This document shows, piece by piece, positions 1-5,537 of a stretch of 5,537 bases of DNA. Each line of letters begins with the position of its first letter. Position 1 is the stretch's first letter. The stretch lies in the NCBI GenBank assembly GCA_039810045.1, contig JBDHWF010000196.1:1-5537 (forward strand). Direction: 5' to 3'. The notes beneath the pieces are model-generated. The model ran no database searches, was not told the origin of the DNA, and saw nothing but the letters and a program-made list of their open reading frames with translations. This DNA is from CADCWN01 sp039810045 (GTDB taxonomy: Bacteria; Chloroflexota; Chloroflexia; Thermomicrobiales; CADCWN01). A program made the position numbers and the translations under genes.

Positions 1-18
1 TTGGCGTGCCTTGAAGGA

Positions 19-60
19 TGAGAGAGCGTCAGGATGCGTGGGCCAATGTGTACCCTCTCA
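19..60 (+). repeat. Inverted repeat TGAGAG / CTCTCA with 30-nt loop
   Basis: TGAGAG (19-24) is the exact reverse complement of CTCTCA (55-60), and the right arm continues as CTCTCAGGTAA. This GAGAG...CTCTCAGGT arrangement resembles the P2-closing and conserved strand of glycine riboswitch aptamers. However, the conserved CCGAAGG core expected between the arms is not visible and the loop is shorter than usual. I report it as a possible structured RNA element only. The downstream start codon is about 300 nt away. Confidence 0.3.
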
Positions 61-131
61 GGTAACATAGTATCTTCACACGCTGAAATGCTGTACTGGA
101 TATATTTTGGCAAGTTCTTCCATACAGGGCA

Positions 132-156
132 AGGGCTGATTGCTCAGGCGAGCCCT
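132..156. repeat. Inverted repeat AGGGCT / AGCCCT, hairpin
   Basis: AGGGCT at 132-137 and AGCCCT at 151-156 are perfectly complementary, with a 13-nt loop. No T-run follows, so it is not a classical intrinsic terminator on the + strand. A competing small hairpin, CTGA/TCAG (136-139 with 144-147), sits inside it. It may be part of the 3' end of an upstream transcript or a leader structure. Confidence 0.4.
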
Positions 157-163
157 CAGACAA

Positions 164-194
164 GGATGTCGCTGGCGAGTCTCAAGCAACATCC
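164..194. repeat. Inverted repeat GGATGT / ACATCC
   Basis: GGATGT at 164-169 pairs perfectly with ACATCC at 189-194 across a 19-nt loop. It lies 7 nt after the preceding hairpin. A Shine-Dalgarno-like AAGGAG (200-205) follows, but no convincing start codon or open frame comes after it, so I do not call a small gene here. Six-base arms can arise by chance, so the biological meaning is uncertain. Confidence 0.3.
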
Positions 195-309
195 CTGGTA
201 AGGAGTTGAATATTTATTGGTATTACTTGGCCGCGTAATTGGTCATCCGGCTGCGTATTATTGCAACGGACGCTTCTGGCTATTACACGCCGCCGCAACC
301 AATCCGCCT

Positions 310-315
310 TATAAT
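310..315 (+). promoter_or_regulatory. Candidate -10 box TATAAT for the flavoprotein gene
   Basis: A perfect match to the housekeeping sigma -10 consensus, TATAAT, lies 59 nt before the chosen start codon. That would give a leader of roughly 50 nt. No good -35 hexamer is visible 16-18 nt upstream, where the sequence is GC-rich (around 286-293). The promoter, if real, is either activator-dependent or uses another upstream element. Confidence 0.45.
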
Positions 316-362
316 CACTCAACCATGATGGGCATCAACCTGTTTTAGCTCCCATGGGTAAC

Positions 363-370
363 AAGGAGGA
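363..370 (+). promoter_or_regulatory. Strong Shine-Dalgarno AAGGAGGA that decides the start at 375
   Basis: AAGGAGGA at 363-370 is a near-complete anti-16S match, with its GGAGG core ending 5 nt before the ATG at 375. An in-frame ATG at 354 lies upstream of this site and has no comparable ribosome binding site. Translation from it would place the Shine-Dalgarno inside the coding sequence. The 375 start is therefore preferred. Confidence 0.85.
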
Positions 371-374
371 TCCA

Positions 375-1544
375 ATGACGACCGTTTCAATCTGGCAGGA
401 TACCTCGCTGTGGCCTGCATTGCCGCATCGCTATGAAGAGGCTGATGTCTGTATCGTCGGCGCTGGCGTCGTAGGGAGTGCCCTGGCTACGTTCCTCGGG
501 CAGGCGGGGAAATCCGTCATCGTCCTGGAGGCGCGGGATGTTGCGCTGGGGGCCTCTGGTCGGAATGCTGGGCATGTCTTCGTCACTCTGAAAGGCGACT
601 ATCATACCGCGATTAACCTTCTGGGCCATGCTGGCGCACGGGAACGACGAGAGATCAGCCTGCGGAATCGCGTAATTGTCAAGCAGTGGCTCGATCAGTT
701 TGGTGTCTGGTACGAGCAACCAGGGAGTATCCGACTGGCGAGTGATCAGGAGGAAGCAAAGGCGTTAGAAGCGTCGGCCCGCGCGCTGGCCGCTGATGGT
801 TATGATGTCGAGTTTCACGCCCAGGATCCTACTGGGCGTGGGTTTTACGGCGCGGTTGTGCAACCGGGCGATATTGCTACGCAATCGTATTGGCTGGTGA
901 CGCAGATCATGGCGCACAGTGGCGCAACGGTCATTCCAAATTGTGCTGTGCGTCAGCTTACTCAACAGGGCGATATTGTGACTGTCCACGGTCAGCGGGC
1001 CACCGTACGGGCGAAGCAGGTCTGCCTTTGTACCGAAGCCTATTCTCGCACGCTCCACCCCTATTTTCAGGACAAGGTTGTCCCGACCAGAGGCCAGATT
1101 CTCGCCACCGCACCGACGACGCGGCTGATCGAGATGATGATGGGGAGTAATTGGGGCAACGAATATTTTCGTCAGTTACCCGATGGGCGGTTCATTATTG
1201 GTGGTGGACGTGACCGCTTTCCTGCTGAGGAGTTGACGTATAACGATCACGAAACCACACCGCAGTTGCAAGCGTGGCTGGAAGCGCATATTCATCAGTA
1301 TTTCCCCGAACTACGAGACGTGCCGATCGAGCGACGCTGGAGCGGGATTATGGGCTTTACTGCTGATGCTACCCCCCTGGTCGGACGGTTGCCTGATCTG
1401 CCAAATGTGTACTATGCAGTGGGGTTCAGCGGTGGTGGAATGGGGATTGGCCCCGCCACGGCAGAGCGCACTGCTGAGCTGATCCTGCATGGTACCCACC
1501 CCGGCATTCTCAGCGCTGACCGCCCGACAGTGACGGCACGGTAG
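375..1544 (+). CDS. FAD-dependent oxidoreductase, DAO family (amine/amino-acid oxidase-like)
   Basis: A 389-residue soluble flavoprotein predicted to oxidise an amine or amino acid substrate, probably in the cytoplasm. The N-terminal Rossmann motif GAGVVG (residues 29-34) ends a beta strand (DVCIVGAG), and the acidic residue after the second strand (E52 in VLEA) is placed to hold the FAD adenosine ribose. GASGRNAGH (59-67) matches the GASGRN signature of PuuB-like gamma-glutamylputrescine oxidases and related DAO members. A GGGRD stretch lies at 276-280. The C-terminal part has the typical WSGIMGFTADATPLVG (322-337) and GFSGGGMGIGP (350-360) elements that close the FAD site. There is no signal peptide, membrane segment or C-terminal Rieske domain. 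Family length is normal (about 370-430). The ATG at 375 is chosen because of the strong Shine-Dalgarno at 363-370; the upstream ATG at 354 would add seven residues. The gene appears monocistronic and converges on the ATPase gene. The substrate cannot be assigned: glycine/sarcosine, D-amino acids and polyamine derivatives are all possible. Confidence 0.9.
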   Translation: MTTVSIWQDTSLWPALPHRYEEADVCIVGAGVVGSALATFLGQAGKSVIVLEARDVALGASGRNAGHVFVTLKGDYHTAINLLGHAGARERREISLRNRVIVKQWLDQFGVWYEQPGSIRLASDQEEAKALEASARALAADGYDVEFHAQDPTGRGFYGAVVQPGDIATQSYWLVTQIMAHSGATVIPNCAVRQLTQQGDIVTVHGQRATVRAKQVCLCTEAYSRTLHPYFQDKVVPTRGQILATAPTTRLIEMMMGSNWGNEYFRQLPDGRFIIGGGRDRFPAEELTYNDHETTPQLQAWLEAHIHQYFPELRDVPIERRWSGIMGFTADATPLVGRLPDLPNVYYAVGFSGGGMGIGPATAERTAELILHGTHPGILSADRPTVTAR

Positions 1545-1559
1545 TGAACGCTTCAGCAA

Positions 1560-1591
1560 ACGGGCATCTCCTCCTAATGATGACTGCCCGT
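1560..1591. terminator. Inverted repeat at the convergent gene junction, possible bidirectional terminator
   Basis: ACGGGCA (1560-1566) and TGCCCGT (1585-1591) are perfect 7-bp complements separated by 18 nt. The element sits 16 nt past the flavoprotein stop and overlaps the last codons of the ATPase gene (stop at 1576-1574). Its position between convergent genes suits transcription termination in both directions. The loop is long and neither side has a real T-run (only a short TTT on the minus side), so intrinsic termination would be weak. Confidence 0.35.
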
Positions 1592-4249
1592 GACAGTAAA
1601 TCGCTGCGCTCGCCGTCGTAGCCGCCGATAGTGCCGGGCAGCGGCGGAAAGACCACTTGGGCGCATTGTCCCTGATCTCGCTGCGGCCACTGGCGTTGGT
1701 ATCTGTGGTCGGTTGGTGCGGAAAAAGATAATCTTCATCGTTTCCGTGAGTATCAGGTAGAGCACAACCATCCCAACCAGAGCCAGGAAGAACCTGAGGG
1801 GTAGCGGTGTAAACCCGATCGTGCTGGCGAATGGCAGGTACGGAATAAGTGCGCCAATCGCGACAACAGCGAGAACCGATCCGCCTAGGGCAAGTGAGGG
1901 CCGACTGCGGAAGAATGGTACTGCCCGTGTACGAATGACAAAGACGATCAGGGTTTGGGTGGCGAGCGACTCAACAAACCACCCTGCTCGAAACTCTGAC
2001 GGTTGGGCGTGGAGGATGAATAGCAGCAGCCCAAAGGTGAGGAAATCAAAGATTGAGCTGATTGGGCCAAAGGTGAACATGAAACGGCGAATGTCGGTGA
2101 TATCCCAATGCGCTGGTTTACGCAGGGCCTCTTGATCAACGCGATCAGTGGGAATTGCTAATTGACTGGCGTCATAGAGGAGGTTGTTGAGCAATAATTG
2201 CCCTGGCAACATGGGGAGGAAGGGCAGAACAACTGAAGCCAGGGCAGCGGAGAACATATTCCCAAAATTGCTGGATGTGCCCATCTGGATATATTTGATT
2301 GTATTCGCGAAGATCCGGCGACCACCAATAACCCCAGCGACAATGACCCCCAGATCTTTCTCTAGCAATACGATGTCAGCAGCGTCCTTCGCTACATCAG
2401 TAGCGCTATCAACCGAGATCCCGACATCGGCCTTATGGAGTGCTGGGGCATCATTCACGCCATCACCCAGAAATGCTACAGTATGATCCCGGCGCAGGAC
2501 AGAGATAATCCTGGCTTTATGGTCTGGAGAGACACGGGCGAGCAAGGCAGTATTGTGCGCTGCTGTATACAATTGCTCATCATCCAACTGATCAATCTGA
2601 TCCCCCGTTAGCGGTGTGCCGATCGCAAGCCCCAGGTCATGACAGACCTTCTCGGCCACGACCAGGTTGTCGCCTGTGGCAACCTTCACGGCGACGCCTA
2701 GTTCAGCGAGTTGGTGTAATGCGTCAGCAGCGTCAGCCTTCGGCAGATCCAGAAACGTGAGGAAGCCGAGTAAGGTGAAATCCTTGGGTTGGGTTGTTGG
2801 AAGCTGATCTGCCTCTGCGCTGTTGCGCTTGGCTACGGCAATACTGCGAATACCCTGTGCGAAAAGTTGGTTCTGTGCAGCCAGGTCAGCGGGATCAACA
2901 TTGCTACAGGCGGGGAGCACTGCCTCGGGTGCGCCCTTGATAATTTGTAGGCGTTGGTGATCGGGGGTGGCGATCAGCACTGCTGATGTTCGGGTATCGT
3001 GATCAAATGGGCGCAGGTCAAGGCGCTGGTAGCCAGCGAGATTGATGATGGACACCACTGCTTCGGAGAGCGCCCGATCAATCTCATTCTGCCCTAGGGA
3101 GGTGGCGCCTGGCTCAGTAAAATCAGTCTCACAACTGAGTAAGCCAAGCAGGAGCAACTCGTCTTGCGTAGATCCCTTTGCCGCCACTGCTCGATCATAA
3201 CTGATGTGGCCTTGTGTGAGGGTGCCCGTCTTGTCGGTGATCAAGATATCAACGTTACCGAGATCCTCGATGCACGTCAATCGCTTGACCAGAACTTGTT
3301 GTGCGGCTAATTGCTTGGCTCCTGCGGCGAGCGAGGTATTGACTACAGCAGGTAATAACTGTGGGGTGATCCCCACGGCGATCGCCAGCGCGAATAGCAT
3401 CGCATCGAGCAGTGGGCGTTGGAGGAGCAGGTTTGCCGCGAAGATAAAGATGGTCAGACTCAGGGCAACGTAGAGGAGGAAAGTCGAGAAACGAACTAAC
3501 CCCTTCTGAAAACCAGTTTGTGGGAGTGCAGTATTCAGCGATTGCGCGATCCTGCCAAAAGCACACTCGCTACCAGTTGCAACCACAACACCGAGACCAG
3601 ATCCTGAGTGGATTACCGTTCCCATTAACAGGGCACAGGTGAGGTCACCCAACCCAGCCCCGCCCTCTATGGGATTGGTCGATTTATTGGCTGCCACCGA
3701 TTCGCCAGTGATGATCGATTCGTCGGCTGAAAGATTGCTTGCTTGGAGCAATCGTAGGTCAGCTGGTACTACGCATCCCAGACTAAGGCGCACAATATCA
3801 CCTGGAACGAGGTTAGCAACGGCTACTTCCTGCGACTGCCCAGCGCGGACGACGACAATCGTATGGGCTACCTGCGAATGTAGGGCGCTTGCCTCACGTT
3901 CTGCCTTCCATTCATTGAAAAAGCCAAGGCCAATACTGGCCGCCAAGATGGTTAGAATGATGACGGCATCGATCCGATCACCCGTTAGAAATGAGAGTAG
4001 CGCAGCGACAACTAACAGAATCAAGATCGGGTTGTTCAATTGGCGAAAGAGGACCATCCATGCGGTGATTCGTCGAGCAGGGAGAACGTTGAGACCAACC
4101 TGGTTGAGGCGTGTTCCTGCCTCGGCGGTGGTTAACCCTGCCGTGCTTGTTTGGTGTGTCTCGCAGACCTGGGTTATTGATTGTGTTGCTGCAATCTGTA
4201 CAGGAAGTGGTATCGCTGTCGTACCAGCCTGTTTTTCTGTAGTCGTCAT
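1574..4249 (-). CDS. mgtA: Magnesium-translocating P-type ATPase (MgtA/MgtB-like, P3B)
   Basis: An 891-residue inner-membrane pump; by family it imports Mg2+ at the cost of ATP. Features in order: M1-M2 at about 70-112, then the actuator domain with TGES at 181-184; M3 (about 254-276) and M4 (about 281-303) with GITPQLLP; DKTGTLT at 339-345, with D339 the phosphorylated aspartate; nucleotide-binding KGAPE at 438-442; TGDN at 525-528; GDGVNDAP at 595-602. M5-M10 follow, ending near 843. The M5-M6 stretch with SNFGN (660-664), PFLPMLP (676-682) and LLYDASQLAIP (690-700) is diagnostic of MgtA/MgtB rather than Ca2+ or K+ pumps. The length is close to E. coli MgtA (about 898). Two oddities: Gln297 where MgtA usually has Glu in the M4 TPE motif, and a 48-residue Arg-rich tail (844-891). 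The ATG at 4249 has a modest Shine-Dalgarno (CAGGT, 8 nt spacing). No MgtC-like partner is in view. The symbol is by family; MgtB is equally possible. Confidence 0.95.
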   Translation of the reverse strand: MTTTEKQAGTTAIPLPVQIAATQSITQVCETHQTSTAGLTTAEAGTRLNQVGLNVLPARRITAWMVLFRQLNNPILILLVVAALLSFLTGDRIDAVIILTILAASIGLGFFNEWKAEREASALHSQVAHTIVVVRAGQSQEVAVANLVPGDIVRLSLGCVVPADLRLLQASNLSADESIITGESVAANKSTNPIEGGAGLGDLTCALLMGTVIHSGSGLGVVVATGSECAFGRIAQSLNTALPQTGFQKGLVRFSTFLLYVALSLTIFIFAANLLLQRPLLDAMLFALAIAVGITPQLLPAVVNTSLAAGAKQLAAQQVLVKRLTCIEDLGNVDILITDKTGTLTQGHISYDRAVAAKGSTQDELLLLGLLSCETDFTEPGATSLGQNEIDRALSEAVVSIINLAGYQRLDLRPFDHDTRTSAVLIATPDHQRLQIIKGAPEAVLPACSNVDPADLAAQNQLFAQGIRSIAVAKRNSAEADQLPTTQPKDFTLLGFLTFLDLPKADAADALHQLAELGVAVKVATGDNLVVAEKVCHDLGLAIGTPLTGDQIDQLDDEQLYTAAHNTALLARVSPDHKARIISVLRRDHTVAFLGDGVNDAPALHKADVGISVDSATDVAKDAADIVLLEKDLGVIVAGVIGGRRIFANTIKYIQMGTSSNFGNMFSAALASVVLPFLPMLPGQLLLNNLLYDASQLAIPTDRVDQEALRKPAHWDITDIRRFMFTFGPISSIFDFLTFGLLLFILHAQPSEFRAGWFVESLATQTLIVFVIRTRAVPFFRSRPSLALGGSVLAVVAIGALIPYLPFASTIGFTPLPLRFFLALVGMVVLYLILTETMKIIFFRTNRPQIPTPVAAARSGTMRPSGLSAAARHYRRLRRRAQRFTVTGSHH

Positions 4250-4257
4250 GAATTACT

Positions 4258-4262
4258 ACCTG
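4258..4262 (-). promoter_or_regulatory. Modest ribosome binding site CAGGT for the ATPase gene
   Basis: On the minus strand CAGGT (4262-4258) lies 8 nt before the ATG at 4249-4247. It is only a partial Shine-Dalgarno, much weaker than the site of the flavoprotein gene. The leader hairpin at 4263-4281 directly abuts it on the 5' side, so folding of the leader could influence ribosome access. Confidence 0.5.
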
Positions 4263-4281
4263 TTGCAGGGTGCCACTGCAA
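4263..4281 (-). promoter_or_regulatory. Leader hairpin next to the ATPase ribosome binding site
   Basis: Read on the minus strand, TTGCAG (4281-4276) pairs perfectly with CTGCAA (4268-4263) across a 7-nt loop. The left arm uses the final TTG of the last heptamer repeat, so repeat and hairpin are physically linked. There is no T-run, so it is not an intrinsic terminator. The whole gap to the upstream gene is only 121 bp, shorter than the well-known Mg2+-sensing mgtA leader of enterobacteria (about 264 nt), and no M-box signature was recognised. Confidence 0.45.
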
Positions 4282-4306
4282 GTATCAAGTATCAAGTATC
4301 AAGTAT
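4279..4306. repeat. Four perfect tandem copies of a 7-bp repeat (CAAGTAT; ATACTTG on the gene strand)
   Basis: CAAGTAT occurs head to tail at 4279-4285, 4286-4292, 4293-4299 and 4300-4306 with no mismatch. It lies 30-57 nt upstream of the ATPase start codon, in the only non-coding gap between the two minus-strand genes. The unit is not a multiple of three and no gene runs through it. Copy number could change by replication slippage, altering leader or promoter spacing. It might also be a repeated protein-binding site, or simply a short tandem repeat of no function. Confidence 0.95.
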
Positions 4307-4338
4307 ATAGTGTGATCAGCCGTATTCCTGGCAATCGC

Positions 4339-4355
4339 ACTATAGTACCAGTACT
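4339..4355 (-). promoter_or_regulatory. Palindromic cluster, candidate operator/promoter of the ATPase gene
   Basis: Two overlapping symmetric motifs sit here: ACTATAGT (4339-4346), a perfect 8-bp palindrome, and AGTAC-CA-GTACT (4344-4355), with 5-bp arms. On the minus strand the same bases include TGG followed by TACTAT (4347-4342), a possible extended -10 box (4 of 6 matches), without a recognisable -35. If used, transcription would begin near 4335 and the heptamer repeats would lie in the leader. The symmetry suggests a dimeric regulator, but short AT-rich palindromes are common by chance. Confidence 0.3.
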
Positions 4356-4370
4356 TGGTGTTAATGCATT

Positions 4371-5537
4371 TTATTCAAGAAATAACGTTCGCAGATAGGG
4401 GTTGAGAAAGCGCTCGGTAGGATCGAGTTGTGCGCGGACTGCCTGAAATTCAGCCCAGCGGGGGTAGAGCGATTGTAGTGCCCGGGCGCTGTGTGTGTGC
4501 ATCTTGCCCCAGTGCGGTCTGCCCTGATGTTCCCGGAAGATTGCTTCGGCGTCAGCAAAGAATGCGGCGTGGGGCAATGTAGCGTCCTGGTGAATCGAGA
4601 TCGTCACCGTCTCACGCTGAAAGGCCGGGCTGAGCGGTGTTTCATCGGCACGGACAGTACGATACTCGATTGGCCAGCGTACTGCGGGGTGGCGTTGTTG
4701 CATCAGTTGGCGAATGGCGACCAGGCAATCTGGGCCTGCCTCGGCTGGAATCGCAAACTCCATTTCATTGAATAATGTAGTGCGCTCTGAGGGGAAAATA
4801 CGGTGACTCCAATCACTTCGCTCTGGATGAAGGTAGCGCGCCAAGCGGCCAAGTGTTGCTGGTGATGCAGGTGCTGGAAGATGGTTATCTGGTAACGGTT
4901 GACTGGTAGGATTGAGCGCTTTCATCGCACAGGCATCTTCTGCTGGACTCCAAAAGAACTCGAAGTGGCGATTGTTGGCGATCAACGTGGGCAGTTGTTC
5001 CAGGCAATCAGCAAATGAGGCGACCCAGGTTTGTTCATGCAGTTGGTATGCTGGCAGCAACTGGAGTGTGATCTGAGTGATGATCCCTAATGCTCCCAGG
5101 GAAAGTCTGGCTGCGGCAAAGCGATCTGGTTGTGCTGTTGTGGAGCAATCGAGCGTTTCGCCGTTGGCGAGCAGTAACCGTAAACCAACAACCTGTGTCG
5201 AGAGATTTCCCAGCGTTTGTCCTGTGCCATGTGTGCCAGTGCTGATCGCGCCAGCAAGCGACTGGCGATCAATATCACCCATGTTCGCGAGCCCCAGCCC
5301 TGCTTCGAGGAGCGCAGGCCCAAGGGCCCAGAGCTTTGTGCCAGCCCACACCGTTGCCTGACACTGTGCAGGATCAACGCTGATGATCCCCTGCAGCTGA
5401 TCGAGGGAAACCAGGATACCCTTGGTGGCGCAGAGTGGGACAAAAGAATGTCCCGTACCAGCGACCCGTACAGGGTTTGCTGGGCTGGATCGTAAAAGTT
5501 GCTGTAGCTGAACCTCAGACTCAGGGAGCCAGATATT
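4371..5537 (-). CDS. FAD-linked oxidase, ALO family (aldonolactone/alditol oxidase-like), 5' end missing
   Basis: The frame is open without a stop from the TAA at 4373-4371 to the right edge, giving 388 visible residues. The true start lies outside, probably only 15-40 codons further, since family members are about 410-440 long. The N-terminal half is the PCMH-type FAD domain: VRVAGTGHSF (23-32) contains H30, the position that carries covalent FAD in gulonolactone and alditol oxidases. TVWAGTKLW (62-70) and ISTGTHGTG (98-106) follow. The C-terminal half is the ALO domain: EYR (291-293), HWGK (342-345) and RFLNPYLR near the end. E291, R293 and K345 match in kind and spacing the substrate-site Glu, Arg and Lys I recall for Streptomyces alditol oxidase. 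Such enzymes oxidise a polyol or sugar lactone and pass electrons to O2, yielding H2O2. No signal peptide can be judged. A GTG at 5351 is in frame but would remove the FAD-binding histidine, so it is not the start. Alditol, L-gulonolactone and D-arabinonolactone oxidase activities cannot be separated here. Confidence 0.92.
   Translation of the reverse strand, partial: NIWLPESEVQLQQLLRSSPANPVRVAGTGHSFVPLCATKGILVSLDQLQGIISVDPAQCQATVWAGTKLWALGPALLEAGLGLANMGDIDRQSLAGAISTGTHGTGQTLGNLSTQVVGLRLLLANGETLDCSTTAQPDRFAAARLSLGALGIITQITLQLLPAYQLHEQTWVASFADCLEQLPTLIANNRHFEFFWSPAEDACAMKALNPTSQPLPDNHLPAPASPATLGRLARYLHPERSDWSHRIFPSERTTLFNEMEFAIPAEAGPDCLVAIRQLMQQRHPAVRWPIEYRTVRADETPLSPAFQRETVTISIHQDATLPHAAFFADAEAIFREHQGRPHWGKMHTHSARALQSLYPRWAEFQAVRAQLDPTERFLNPYLRTLFLE

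Larger units (their letters stand above)
1..374. other. Non-coding region upstream of the flavoprotein gene
   Basis: No supportable gene lies here. All three + frames hit stops early (tga at 19, tag at 68 and tga in the third frame), and no codon-rich frame is visible on the minus strand. No tRNA T-loop or rRNA motif is visible. The stretch holds three inverted repeats (19-60, 132-156, 164-194), an AT-richer patch around 205-265 and a perfect TATAAT box at 310-315. It therefore looks like a leader or promoter region. The frame-2 stretch open from the left edge to the tag at 68 could be the last 22 codons of a gene outside the window, but nothing in it is recognisable. Confidence 0.7.

Noticed and set aside
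2..70. Open frame from the left edge to the tag at 68, possible end of an upstream gene
   Set aside because: Only 22 codons are visible with no recognisable family ending. It cannot be separated from chance.
200..233. AAGGAG followed by possible TTG or ATT starts, candidate small peptide
   Set aside because: Spacing to TTG is essentially zero and the frame stops at the taa within about 35 nt. No support for translation.
1553..1575. Shine-Dalgarno-like AGGAGGAG followed by ATG after the ATPase stop, minus strand
   Set aside because: The frame ends after four codons (M-P-V-C) and the spacing is too tight, so it is not a gene.
3639..4310. A 223-codon + strand frame antisense to the start of the ATPase gene
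   Set aside because: It lies almost wholly opposite conserved ATPase domains, is rich in Arg, Ser, Thr and Ala without recognisable motifs, and ends by reading through the heptamer array. It is best explained as a shadow frame.
4250..4370. M-box or enterobacterial-type mgtA Mg2+ riboswitch in the ATPase leader
   Set aside because: The gap is only 121 bp and is filled by the heptamer array and small palindromes. The extended conserved M-box structure was not recognisable.
5087..5443. A 118-codon minus-strand frame overlapping the oxidase
   Set aside because: It is in another frame on the same strand as the oxidase, whose frame carries clear FAD-domain motifs across the same bases. No family features are visible in the alternative.
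1574..5537. The oxidase and the ATPase as one functional operon
   Set aside because: They are co-directional, but the 121-bp gap with repeats and palindromes and the lack of any metabolic link argue against a shared role. Read-through remains possible.

Overview
The window holds three protein genes and no RNA gene, mobile element or CRISPR array that I can recognise. Base composition is moderately GC-rich. The mix of genes is a P3B-type Mg2+ ATPase, a lactone/alditol oxidase of the ALO family and a DAO-family flavoprotein. The low-complexity heptamer repeat and the ATPase variant would fit a free-living Gram-positive-like or Chloroflexota-type bacterium (for example a Chloroflexus relative). 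That placement is a guess from general resemblance, not something the sequence proves.

Layout: 1-374 is non-coding and carries several inverted repeats and a perfect TATAAT box. A DAO-family FAD-dependent oxidoreductase follows on the + strand (375-1544, with a strong Shine-Dalgarno). It converges on a magnesium-translocating P-type ATPase (MgtA/MgtB-like, complement 1574-4249); a 7-bp-arm inverted repeat spans the convergent junction. Upstream of the ATPase is a 121-bp intergenic stretch containing four perfect tandem copies of a 7-bp repeat, a hairpin abutting the ribosome binding site, and a 12-bp palindrome. The last gene, also on the minus strand, is an FAD-linked oxidase of the ALO (aldonolactone/alditol oxidase) family. 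Its 3' end is at 4371 and its 5' end runs off the right edge of the window.

The three genes do not form an obvious pathway. The two oxidoreductases are unrelated flavoproteins (one Rossmann-type, probably non-covalent; one PCMH-type, probably covalent FAD). The ATPase is an Mg2+ importer by family. The oxidase and the ATPase are co-directional and could share read-through, but the gap between them looks like a regulatory region for the ATPase.

I did not find a convincing undescribed multi-gene system. The observations most worth checking are the heptamer repeat and hairpin in the ATPase leader, the Glu-to-Gln change in the ATPase M4 ion-site motif, and its Arg-rich C-terminal extension.
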